Shown here: positions 51,777 to 63,100 of the stretch, piece by piece | How the letters are laid out: every line of letters begins with the position of its first letter | How positions within the stretch are numbered: the first letter of the stretch is position 1 | DNA from: Magicicada septendecula | Taxonomy: Eukaryota > Arthropoda > Insecta > Hemiptera > Cicadidae | Direction of reading: 5' to 3' | Assembly: GCA_034769895.1 (NCBI GenBank) | Contig: CM068370.1 | Coordinates: 50,229,454-50,293,453, forward strand | Length of the DNA: 64,000 nucleotides | Translations under genes and position numbers: made by a program | The notes under the pieces: generated by a model | The model's input: only the letters and a program-made list of their open reading frames with translations | Database searches by the model: none | Told to the model about the DNA's origin: nothing

Positions 51777-51866
51777 TTTCCCTTTATATTCTCTGGCTTT
51801 GTAGCTGTTGCCTAGCTCCAACTAGTGATTGGGCAGAATTTATTGGCCTTCCAATCGCTAATTAAA

Positions 51867-51886
51867 GCCCCTAAAGTTGTGCGCCA
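51867..51886 (-). promoter_or_regulatory. Element H primer-binding site
   Basis: Minus strand TGGCGCACAACTTTAGGGGC, three bases after the LTR end TTACA. Resembles the Gypsy/tRNA-Lys site TGGCGCCCAACGTGGGGC. It fixes the minus orientation. Confidence 0.65.
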
Positions 51887-51889
51887 ATT

Positions 51890-54800
51890 TGTAATAAATC
51901 AAATAATATAAATATAAGTATGTGTGTTGATGATATGCTATTGTGGAGTATGTGACTCCGATGCAATCAAGCCCCTCTGTTTGGACTAGCCAATTTGTAA
52001 TAAAATAAATAAGATTGATGTGTGAATCTGTAAGTTGTAATGTTTAATTGGTGTGGCTCTCGACGTCTTACTGGCCTGAAACACTTCCTTAAGTTTCCCA
52101 GCTGGTCGAGTCCCAATGGTAGCAAGACCGGTCGAGTAGCGTAAAGTTGATGAAGAAATATATATGCTCAGCTTCACCGAAAGTTTCAAAACAAAAATTA
52201 TTGTTTTGAAGAAAATTAAAAAAAAAAATTATGTTTATAAAAAAAATAATAAAAAAAAATTTAATTTTATTAATTAATTAATTAGGATCAATTAATTAAT
52301 ATAGGGCTGTGAAGTTTTAAACAGTGTAATGCTCTTCTGAAAATTTTTATTAAAGTTTTAGTATAATTTAAATAATCTATCACCACTCATAAGACTGTCT
52401 GTAAACCAATCGATATTTGTTTACCTTTCTATTTTTTAGGTTATCTTCACTTACGGGTGGTAAAGTCCTTGTAGATTATCAATTAGAATTATATTATTGG
52501 TAATTAGTATTATTGAAGAAATAAAGAACTATTAAGTATTGAAAAGTATTAATGTTTTATTAAGTAACAGCAATATTGACTCTTATCGATTAGTATCGAT
52601 TCTCAGGATATCGAAAAAAGTTACAAGTATGTTATAAAAATTATATAGGGTTCTTTAAACAGCCAGTTATTACCAACGTCAGAGAAATCGGGCTAATATT
52701 TAAAAAGTATAACGTTACAATCAAATTAATAGTTATTAATAAACACAGACATTGAATAATAAATTGTAAATATAATAATTGTTTTCACCAAACAGCTGTG
52801 TCGAACTAGAAGGCGGGGTTCTGGCAATGATGAGACCAATATTGCAAATGGCTGCCGTGAAGTTAGTGAGATGTCATTCGTATATTGGACGTTCCAAATA
52901 AAAGATTTTCCTGTAGTATTCCTGTTCTGACGTCTGCGAATCTCTTGTAAAATGTTGTGTAGTGTCTAGTGTACTGTTTCTGAGTTGTATTTAGTGTATC
53001 CGTATAATTATTAGTTCAAACACTTTCCCCGGTTCCATCACTAATTTGGGTTAATGTATTACACAGTTTTCTTGTGTTTTGTGGTGTTTTTCAGAGTAGA
53101 TATGTATTGTTCTGTGTTTATGGAGTGTTTCTTGATTGTTTCTGTTATAATATGATAGTTTTTAGAAGTATTTTACAAGTCACTCGCGATTTCACAATAA
53201 CTCACTATACACTCACTTTGTATGACGATTATAGGTTAGGTTATCCACGTTATCAAAAGTATGTCATGTTAACCGTTCAACTACCAATAATTAACTAACT
53301 GTTTCCTTCAGTTTCAATTAAACTCTTAGCCCATATAATATTATCCTTAACATTGTTCAAAAATATTTTCACATCCTGTGAATACTTTATATTTTCACTA
53401 TATGAATGCCTAAACTTTGGTTATTTGTCAATTTTATTCACTAGATTTGATTTAAATTAATCTTTCAGTTCATTCTGGTTATTTTCAGATTAAATAATGC
53501 CATTTTATAGTGTTTTCTGTCCAAAAAATAGTAATTTTACTTTCAGTTTGGTATACAAACTGTTTGGAAGTCAAAACATTAAAATTTACTTCCTGTCATT
53601 ATATAAATTCAGCCATTTTATCAGTTATATTTAATATTAATAATTCTATATTGTATTAAAAGGTTCCTATTCCCTTATTTTCTGGTAATTAATTGAATTA
53701 GTTGTATTCTGAAACATTATTCTGAAATATATGACTCCCATGTCTAAATTTCTGAGTTTAGTCATTTTTATTTTTTATTCATAATTCTGAATATAATTTA
53801 TTAAAATCTCTCTAAATGGTATGTGCAATTATATGGCATGATCTCAAGTTTATTTTGTCTAAACCCCTTTTGTTTATTTGCTTTTAAATGAGTAATTTCT
53901 CTGTTTTGATGAAGTTTGGTTTCCATTCTTTTGGCCTATGATTTTTTAACAATTTTTCTTACAAAATATTTTACAAACAAATATATGATGTGTGATACCC
54001 TCTCTGACTTTTACAAATAGTATTATAAATTAAACATGTTTTCAAATTACACAAAAACAATTAGTATTGGTTACAATACAAATAATAGTTAAACAAATAA
54101 AGAACATTTTTTTTAAATAAATGGTTGTCTTCAAATCAGACATTTTGCAACAAAATTCCCATTTCCAACATGTAAACATGGTTTATAAAAAAGGTTTTGT
54201 ACTAACTAACATCTTAATTACTCTCTACTATTTACAAGTGGTAATTATTTTTATAGTTCTGATGTTAGTTGTTTCAGACCCAAACAAATGGCCTTATATC
54301 TAAAACATTTTTAAACATTCTTGTACTATATACATTAAAACCTTATATTTATATTCTTATTTCTAACTATTATTATAAGTAGGATTCTACAGTTTTTATA
54401 CAGTCTTTTATACCTTGTCTTTGGGGAATTGTACCCTGTCATTAACAAATAAATAGTATGAACTGTTCAAAAAGCACTATGAAATCTGTTTTTCTTTTTT
54501 CATGTAAAACAAAAATGTTATTTTAAACAGATTCATGTCTTATGAACAACATATTGTCACCGTACACATTTTAAGTCATTGAAAAATGCATATTTCATTG
54601 CATCCAATGTTTGTGATTGCCAAGAATGAAACACAAGGTTCATTTTTTATAATACCCAAAACTATCACTGGTTCACTTTCACTTATATATTATGTTAATG
54701 CTAAATGGTCGTATAGTCTTATCAACATAATAAATTGGTTAGCGTTTTTCAATGGAGATTTGTTCCATGGGTACTATATTATTGTTTCATCTTAGTTTAC

Positions 54801-55422
54801 AGGAAACTTTTACTTTGTTCACTTCTCTCTCTTCAATTTATATACATGTGGTTTTTATTTCGTTATACTTTTGTTTTTAGATATTTATTTTGGGGATATA
54901 GGGATTTGGGTGTCTTTTATAAGAGCATGACATCTTCTTCAGGATGCTGCCCTCTTCTTCTTTCTTCAGTCTTCTTTTCTCCTGCCTTCTGGGACTGGTA
55001 TCTTCTCCATCTTCTTCTTGATGCCATCAGGTTTCTTGGGATCTTCTCCATCTTCTTCTTTATTTCAGAAATACACAACCTGTATTGGTTGATCTTGGCT
55101 TATTTTAGGGTTTCTCTTCTATTTATTCTCCCTCGATGTGGGTTTGGTCATATTGTGTACTGCTTTGTTATTTACTATTTTACCTTCCTGGGTTATACCT
55201 TGAAAACCTTTGGTTATGAGACTGGTCTTGGATGACTCATCACTAGTAACTCCTTTTATTTGTACTTGTATTTTCTTTATAATAATGATTTCTTTCCACA
55301 GTTTATATGAATTAATCTATTTATATTAGACTTAATGCTTTCTTCCAAATTTAAATATTATAACTTCATTATTCTAATGATCAATTGCCATTCAATATTA
55401 TGCAAACATCTGTCACGCTACA
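51890..55422 (-). repeat. Element H 5' LTR
   Basis: 3533 bp, copy of 43820-47354. Differences noticed: AATAATAT/AATAATAC near the lower edge, a small change in the AATT run near 52265, loss of AT at 52628 relative to 44557, and CAGTTTATATG/CAGTTGATATG near the upper end. Confidence 0.93.
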
Positions 55423-55426
55423 GTTT
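55423..55426. repeat. Target-site duplication of element H (right)
   Basis: GTTT directly after the right LTR, matching 43816-43819. Confidence 0.85.
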
Positions 55427-55442
55427 ATAAGTCAGAGAGAAA

Positions 55443-56087
55443 GTGGAAAGCGAGAGTAATGAGTATGTGGGGCAGAGGGTAAATTTTCCCCTTATTTATG
55501 ATGAACCAAGGTGTTCAAAAATGTTATTGTTGAAGGGCAAGAGTCCCTTGTTAATGGAAGATTTAAGTTGTTTCCCCTTTTTGTATGATTTAGTACCCTC
55601 TGCATGGAGTGAGAGAGAAAATGTGATATGGTGGTATGATGAGAGAGATTTAGAGAGAGAGTTGTGTATTGAGAGAGAGATAGAATTATATAAGTTAAAA
55701 AGAAATTATGATGAGTTGAGAAAAAGATTAGAAGGGGTGAAGATAAACCATATAAAATACTTACCTGTTGAAAGAGAGATAGAGAATTATTTTGATGATA
55801 TCTTTATAAACAATAAACACTTACCTGATGTAATAGTAGAGGAATATAAAAATGATAAAATAGCTTACCTGACATTGACCAATAATACTGATGGAGACTG
55901 GACAATAATAACTTATGTTGACAAGGTTTATGAAATATTAATAGGGAATAACCCTATAAATTATAATGGCATAATGAATGAAATAAAGTTAATGGATTAT
56001 AATAATAATAATAATAACAAATTGTGTGTGGATAACAATGATGCATGTTATAAATATATTCGATTTATATACGATGATGGAGGTTGA
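55443..56087 (+). CDS. Element G second protein region, conserved with F, unknown function
   Basis: 214 residues. Order: QRVNFPLIYDEP (matching LQGVNFSRV of F), LLMEDLSCFPFLYDLVPSAW, Glu/Arg-rich ERDLERELCIEREIE, LKRNYDELRKRLEG, KYLPVE, KHLPD, YLTLTNNTDGDWTI, NNPINYNG, N-rich stretch, IRFIYDDGG at the end. About 16 bp separates the H insertion site from the frame. The ATG at 55443 arises in a shifted frame, so the native start is 43279. No known domain. Conservation of the C-terminus between two independently inserted, diverged elements suggests selection while the family was active. Confidence 0.72.
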   Translation: MESESNEYVGQRVNFPLIYDEPRCSKMLLLKGKSPLLMEDLSCFPFLYDLVPSAWSERENVIWWYDERDLERELCIEREIELYKLKRNYDELRKRLEGVKINHIKYLPVEREIENYFDDIFINNKHLPDVIVEEYKNDKIAYLTLTNNTDGDWTIITYVDKVYEILIGNNPINYNGIMNEIKLMDYNNNNNNKLCVDNNDACYKYIRFIYDDGG

Positions 56088-57601
56088 AATAAAAAATCAG
56101 TGAATGGACAATTTAAATTTTGTAATTTAGGGTAATGACCTGGCAGACTTGGACAGATGAAGTGTGAAAAAATTGAACAGTTAATGACGAATAATTTGTA
56201 AATAATTTCGTGAAATTGATTGTGTGTATATTGATTATAACAAGTGTATAATGTAAACAATGTGTGTAGGTAATTGTTTTAATAATAATAAAATTATTTC
56301 AGTAGACTAAATAAATAATAAAAATAATTATAAAGACAATAATTAATGATTTGTAAATTTTTGATAATAATTGAAATATGTTGTGTTTTAATAATCAATT
56401 GAAGTAAATAATTTGAGATGTTTCAACATTGTGATTGAATGTTATATGTTTGAATTTTTATAATGAATTTAAATTATTTGATGAGATTTCAATTTTAACG
56501 ACAATTAATGAATAAATAAATGTTAAATGGTTTAGTTTGTGGAATAACATAATGGTTAAAAATAAATGTTAATAATGATTTTGAAATATTGAGAGAATGT
56601 GGCGAAATGAGTTTAATAGTTAGTTAGAGGTAGAGAAGGGTTAGTAGATGTTTTGATAGAGATGGGGTGTCATACTAGTTAAAGAATTTGTAAGGGAGCG
56701 TTAGAGTAATAAAAGGGGTAAGATTATGGGTAAATGCCAAGTTGATAAAGTGAATTATAATGAATCACCCAAATTAATGAAAGGGAATAATAAATGAAAT
56801 GATGTGTAAAACGAAGATTGAAAAAAACAAAAACAAAAAATTTTGTGAGAAACTAATTAATAAAAGTAAAGTGAGATTAAAAGGTAATTTTATGATTTTA
56901 TATGCAAATTTAATGATGTAAAGTGTGTAAATTTTTAAATACAAATTGTTTATTTTAAGATAATAATAACAATGTGAATTATGAATGTACTATGTTTTCT
57001 TATGTTATATTGTGTTTGTTAGTATTTAAGAGACTTTTATGAATTTAAATATTTTAGATGCAAATTGGGGATAAGAGAAATCTGTAATATGGTAATGGGA
57101 AATGTTTATTTAAATTCTGATGGGAATCAGGGCAACAATTTTGAATTTTGGGGTTTTAAAGTTAATAAGAGAAAGTAGACAGAATGAGATTATGGAATTT
57201 TAAAATGGGTATCATGTTGTGTTGTTAGGTCTTCATATATATGTTAGAGGTTAAGAGGAAAAACCAGTGCTTCTTGGCGCAAACCAGCACCGCTAGGGGG
57301 AAACAGATCAGTTGGGGATATGGTGTTGTATAAGGCCACTAGTTGATATTTGATTTGTTGTTTCAGTGTTTGGTGATGCTGTGGCGGCGGTCCTGAGCTG
57401 GCCTGTGCGTCAGAGCAGGGGCGTTGAGTATCTGTCTGACTATATGGTGTTGGGATCTCGAGAGAGAAGTCCAGTATTGTCATTCAGGTCCGGTCACAGT
57501 CACCGGACCAAGGGTGAGTTAATTATATTTTTTTTTGTAAACCATACAGGGGGTTGTGGCGACATATCCTGGCTGATCCCTTTAGCAAGTATGAATGTGT
57601 C
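56088..57601 (+). other. Element G 3' non-coding region
   Basis: About 1.5 kb, AT-rich, no credible ORF. 57250-57580 is conserved with F (33700-34030) and E (17150-17430), including GTGTTGGGATCTCGAGA. A pol remnant like that of F was not recognised here. Confidence 0.7.
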
Positions 57602-57649
57602 AATGAGAGTTTTTACGCTTCGGCATAAAATCTCTCATTGAGGGGGTAT
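57602..57649 (+). promoter_or_regulatory. Hairpin and polypurine tract, element G
   Basis: 57602-57639: AATGAGAGTTTTTACGC, a short TTCG loop, GCATAAAATCTCTCATT, pairing over most of its length. 57640-57649 is GAGGGGGTAT, the polypurine tract, directly before the LTR at 57650. Some differences from F fall in the stem, yet it still folds. Confidence 0.8.
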
Positions 57650-58374
57650 TGTAACGGGACATTTTGGGCCTATTTTGGGATAATAAAGAAATTTGTATTT
57701 TTTAAATAAAACAAATAACATTTTTTTACTATGACTGGGACAAAACGTAAACAAAGGTATATTTATTGGTAGCGACAGTGGTAGCACTGCTTGTGACATT
57801 ATACATGAAAATTACTGAAACGACAAAATCAACAGACCGCAGAACTGTGCCAAGGTCAATCAATGACATACAAAAACAGCGTAAACAAGTTATGTAACTG
57901 CATCGGACAATCTTATGTCAGCGCCTTATATAATGCTGGAATGTGGGTGTAGTAGCGCTGGCAGTATTCGTTGCACTGACAGAACAAAGGACAGTCGGAA
58001 AACAACATCTATAAGTGTCGGATGCGAGCTGTTTTGTGCGTCCGCCGGCTCGCCGGTTTAGGCGAAGTTTTAGGCGCCCGCAACCTATAAAATGTGAATA
58101 ACATATATATAAAATGTAAATTAAACACTTAACGGTTAATACCGTTATTTTAGCACATTAAAATGTGAAATAAGTAATACAAACTCAATAGAATCAGTAA
58201 ATTCAGTGAAAACAGCTAGCTATGTTGTGCGGGTAACACCTTCAGGACTCAATGAACAGATAAGTAACATATCGGGATAAAACAAAACTTTAAATGAAAA
58301 TTCAAATATTCAATATTTTAATAGACGGAAATAAATTTTTTTTAACATAAAATGAGATCTCTAAAGGCCTAAGT

Positions 58375-58463
<89 letters not shown>

Positions 58464-58931
58464 GGTGTATGTGAGAATGTATTTAAACAAAGAAGGCTGG
58501 TTTGTGTTCCCTTAGTAAATTTATTTTAAGAGCTTGTTATTGTATTGTGAGTAAGTAAGTAAATTCGTATATAAGAGATTCAAGGTAGAAACAATTATTA
58601 TTCACTAACAAGTTTTGTCTGTACAATTTTCTTTTGTAAAAAATCTTAAGAATTATTTGGGTTGCAAGGGGTTGAGTAAAAGAAATATTATATAAATAAT
58701 AAAGCATTAATAAAATTTAATTATTAATGAACAAATAAATGATTGTTGTTATTTCAGCAACCATATTCTGTTCTCCCGGTTCGCTGATTCGAACCTTGGT
58801 AAATATATATAGTTTATTTATTGTAGTTGGCAATACAAGATGGCGCCCGAAGAAATTATTTAGAAAGTAAACAATGAGTCAAAAGTAAAATCAATTATAT
58901 TTCAATAATATCAATAAAAGTAATAATAACA
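57650..58931 (+). repeat. Element G 3' LTR
   Basis: 1282 bp, TGTAACGGGACA..AATAATAACA. Full-length partner of the deleted 5' LTR. Contains the expanded (GT)n at 58379-58461 and the internal TGGCGCCCGAAG motif at 58841. Confidence 0.92.
58379..58461. repeat. (GT)n microsatellite, about 41 units
   Basis: Pure GT run in the 3' LTR of G. The 5' LTR has only about six units at 42420-42432. Both were the same length when the element inserted, so one of them has changed greatly since. Confidence 0.97.
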
Positions 58932-59852
58932 GTCATAGCCTTTGTTATTTATTTATCATAGTTCTTCTAATTTCAGCTAAAATGCTGTTATTGTTATTAC
59001 TTTATTTCAGTCATTGGTTATTTAGTTTCTACTTACATGACTCTACACATTAACGTCATGAACTGGTTCGCTTGACAGCTTATTGTGAACTTTGCATGTC
59101 CATTAGTTAAAGTCAGTCATTGTGTTTGTTGTAGTGTTATGCAGTGTATTCATCACTGCTTCTTGGGATCCTTCCTCTTCCTTCTTCTTTGCTGGTCCTT
59201 CTCTTCTTTGCTACATTCATTACAAATGATTCACTTCTATAACTTTAGTGTAATAATTTACCCTTCTGGTGTGTGTCTTGGTTATGTAACATTTTGTAGT
59301 GTTACATATACTCCCCTCTCAAAATTGATAATTTGAGAAAAGTTTTATAGTTTGAAGAAATTATCACTTTATTTTGTTTCATCATAATATTCTATCTGCA
59401 TTAAGTTCAATAGTTTGTTGGTGTGTTGCACTAGACTGAGTTCTTTGCTAGTATTATTTTTAGCTTACTAGTGTTTCATTCAGTTATATCGTACCATAGT
59501 TCTTAAATTAACAATTTCCCTGTTTTATAATAACACATTTTTCTTTACATTATACACATTTTGATTCTAGTGACAAACTCTTTTGTTCTTTCATTTACCT
59601 CACAGTTGTTTACTTAATCCTTGACATATCACAATTCAATTCCCTAACATTTATAGTGGGTTCGGAGTCAGAGGGGCTTCCTCAGCTATACATCCTCAGA
59701 ATCAAAGGAATCTTCATCTCTGTCTGGGACAATAAAAAGTTGCACATAACAACAGTTGCACTATTACAACACATAAAATATAACATATCATTTATTTTTT
59801 CAATAAGACATCATATTCAATATAACACTCAAGGTATTAGAGGTTTCATTAT
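58932..59852. other. Flanking DNA between G and the Copia element
   Basis: Starts with the GTCA duplication and continues the sequence that precedes G at 42158. AT-rich, without a credible ORF or recognised repeat apart from the weak similarity of 59636-59700 to element H. Confidence 0.5.
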
Positions 59853-60058
59853 TGTTGGATATATGCAATACATTTATATTGTATAATATATGTAATGCGC
59901 GTGAGCATGTATAAGTTTGTTAGTTTTCAGTTTGTAACAAGACGCCGTGAGTGACGGACGTGTCGTAGTACTGTGTATTAAGTATGTATTGTGTCGTAGT
60001 TTAATAAACGGTATTATACTGTGAAAACTCTTGTATTTCTTCGATCCACACTTTAACA
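59853..60058 (+). repeat. Copia 5' LTR
   Basis: Starts TGTTGGATATATGC, ends CTTTAACA, 206 bp, a usual Copia LTR size. The right boundary is fixed by the primer-binding site; the left is inferred from the TGTTGG start because the 3' LTR is not in the window. Confidence 0.7.
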
Positions 60059-60075
60059 TGATAGCAGAGGTGCGT
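60059..60075 (+). promoter_or_regulatory. Copia primer-binding site (initiator tRNA-Met type)
   Basis: TGATAGCAGAGG agrees with the complement of the animal initiator tRNA-Met 3' end (TGGTAGCAGAGG) at all but one of 12 positions. It stands directly after the LTR end. Confidence 0.75.
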
Positions 60076-60156
60076 GGTTTAAATAAACTTGTGGTCAAGA
60101 GTTTAAGTGAGTATAGTATCGTTTTTTTGTGCTGTCGCATGCTGTAATACGGAAAA

Positions 60157-63100
60157 ATGGCGAAGTACAATGACATTACAATTCCAGTGTTTGATGGAGA
60201 GGACTATAGTATGTGGAGAAAACGTATTGTGTTGTTTTTGAAATTTAAAAAATGTGATGAAGTGATAACACGAGCAAAAACGGCGCAGGATAAAGACCCG
60301 TGGGACGATAATGATTTAAAGGTTATGAACTATATATACAGTAATATAACGAATAAGCAATTGGAATTTATTAGTGATAAAACAACGGCGTATGAAATAA
60401 TTCAAAAGTTTGATGAAATGTATTTGAAAAAGTCTACGGCATTGCAAATTGTATATAGAAATAAATTGGAAAAATTAAGACTTAAAAATTATACTGATGC
60501 AGCGACATTCTTCAGTGATTTTGAAAAAACTGTGAACGAGCTTAAAAACGCGGGTGCTACTGTGTCAGAAAAAGAAAAATTAAATTATTTGTTAAATACG
60601 TTGCCGGATTCATACAGTTATATAGGCGATTTAATAGACGCATTAAAAGAAGAAGATCAAACTGTGGATTATGTGAAAAGTAAAATTCAAATGACGGAAA
60701 TAAAGCATCAAAAAGATGAATATCCTGGACGAAAATCTAACGCATTCATGGCGGATAAAAGAAGTCGACAACTGCGAACATGCTTTCAATGTGGCAAAAC
60801 TGGTCATATCAAGAGAGACTGTAAGTATGGTGGCCAAGCGGCAGGCAGCAGCAATACATGGCAAGCACCACGAGGCCGACAAGAAACCGAAAAAAGTAAC
60901 TACGCCAGACGGCATGGCAATTTTCGAAGTCAGCGAGGTGCAAGAGCACATCAAGCAACTCAGTCGCAGCAGAAGAATCCAGATACGAGCGCATGGGTTA
61001 TAAGAGTCGACTATCACACGGCGCATAATAGTAAGGTAGATAAAAATAAGTTTAATAATTGCGAGATTAATTGGTTATTAGATAGCGGTTGTACTGACCA
61101 TATAATAAATAATGATAAATATTTTGATAAATGTATGATACTTAAAGAACCTGTTAATGTTTATTTGGGAGATAATAGAGTTGTAAAAGCAACTAAAATT
61201 GGTAATGTGGTAAGTTACTTTGATCTTTTTGGTAAGAAAAATGAAGTAAACATGCAAAATGTATTTTATGCTAAAGATTTGCATACAAATTTAATAAGTT
61301 ATGGTAAAATAACGGAAAATAATACTATTATTTCTAAAGGTAAAATGACAAAAATTATTGATAATTTTGGAAATACTACAGCTGTAGCTTGGAAAGAAAA
61401 TGGTCTATATAAGATGAAAAGTAAATTAAAAAATGTAGAGTCATTGGTAAATGTTGCAAATAAAAATTGTAATAATATGAGTAAAAAAGAAAGGTGGCAT
61501 CGTATGCTGGGCCATGTAAATTTTAATTATTTGAATATTTTGTGTAAACATAAATTGTTAAGCGGTATTCCAAATGAACTTGAATCAGAATTCATGAAGT
61601 GCAAAATATGTGTTGAAAATAAAATGCATAATATTCCATTTGAAAATAATAGAAAAAGAGCAAAAGATATTTTAGAAATTGTTCATACTGATGTGTGTGG
61701 ACCTTTTAAAACAGCTGGTCTAAACGGGGAAAAATACTTTATTTCCTTTATTGATGATTACAGTAAGATAGCTAAAGTTTATACCATGATGTCTAAAGTA
61801 GAAGTTTTCAATTGTCTTGTTCAATATGTAAATGAATGTGAAAACTTAACGGGTAAAAGAATTAAATTTTTGAGGTGTGATAATGGGAAAGAATACTTAA
61901 ATGGTAATATTTATAATTTTGCCAAAGAAAAAGGTATTATAATTAATAATTGTCCTGCTTACATACATGAATTAAATGGAACCGCAGAACGGTTTAACAG
62001 AACGATAATGGATATGTCACGTTGTTTATTAGCTGAAGCACAAATCCATAAAAAATATTGGCCTGAAATAGTTTGTGCTGCTACTTATTTGAAAAATCGT
62101 ACGTTATCAAATACTATAGAAAAGAAAACTCCTTATGAAATATTTTTTGGGACGAAACCGAATGTTTCAAATTTACATTTATATGGTAGTAAAGTTTTTG
62201 TAAGAAAACCGGAACAAAAAAGATTTTCTAAGTGGGATAAAAAGGCTGATATGGGAATTTTGATCGGTTATAGTGAAGTTGGTTATAGAGTGCTAATTAA
62301 TGGAAAAGTAATAGTGGCTAGACATGTTGATATTGTAGAAGAAAATGTAAATTGTATTGGCTTGAATGAATGTGAATCTGATGAAGAAGTATATGAATCT
62401 TCAGATAATGAATCTCTTGTTGATAGCTTTAAAGGTACAGATGAAAATCTAGGGGATGAAAATGAAAATAAAATAAGAAAATCTGAGCGTATAAGAAACC
62501 CACCAAAAAGATATGAAGATTATTATGTATATAATAGTAATATTTTTGCAAATTATTGTAGAGCAGATACTCCTAGTACATTTGAGGAGGCGCTTGAAAG
62601 CAATGAAAGTAAGTATTGGTCAAAAGCTATGGATAAAGAAATTGATTCGTTAAATAAAAATAAGACTTGGCAATTAGTTGAAAATGTAAATGGTAAAAAA
62701 ATATTGGATGTAAAATGGATTTATACAAAAAAGTCTGACAATGCTTATAAGGCCAGGTTAGTTGTAAGAGGTTTTCAGCAAACCGATAAAATTGATGATG
62801 TTTATTCTCCTGTTGCGAGAATGCAAACTTTAAAGATTTTATTATCATACTGTTGTCAAATGGGTCTAATTATTGAACAAATGGATGTAGAAACTGCATT
62901 TCTAAATGGTAAAGTAAGTTCTGAGGTATATGTCCATCAACCAAAAGGTTATGAGGATGGCACAAATAGAGTGTGTAAGTTAATAAAAGCTTTGTATGGT
63001 TTAAAGGAAAGTCCCAGAGCTTGGTATGAATGTCTTGATAAATTTTTAATAAGTTTGGGTGTTAAGAAAAGTAATTTAGATTATTGTTTATATACTTTTG

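Larger units (their letters stand above)
43820..55422 (-). mobile_element. Element H: young non-autonomous LTR element with 3.5-kb LTRs
   Basis: Left LTR 43820-47354 and right LTR 51890-55422 are direct copies of 3535 and 3533 bp that differ at only a few places seen by eye. The internal region (47355-51889) has a primer-binding site at its right end and a polypurine tract at its left end, so the element reads on the minus strand. The only long frame is Gag-like (50007-51776); there is no protease, RT or integrase. GTTT duplication. The near-identical LTRs mean a recent insertion, so a matching autonomous partner should exist elsewhere in the genome. Confidence 0.92.
42159..58931 (+). mobile_element. 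Element G: non-autonomous F-type element, complete, with nested H
   Basis: Plus-strand order: 5' LTR, primer-binding site, Gag-like frame (43279-43824), [element H 43820-55422], second frame (55443-56087), 3' non-coding region, hairpin, polypurine tract, 3' LTR. GTCA duplication at both ends. Without H it is about 5.2 kb. No pol. It shares with F the coiled-coil N-terminus, the RKW..VNF region and the DDGG-ending C-terminus, in opposite orientation and with different flanks, so these are two separate insertions of one family. Confidence 0.92.

Noticed and set aside
58932-59852. Host gene exon between elements G and J
   Set aside because: Short frames only, no splice-bounded conserved coding stretch, no recognisable protein.
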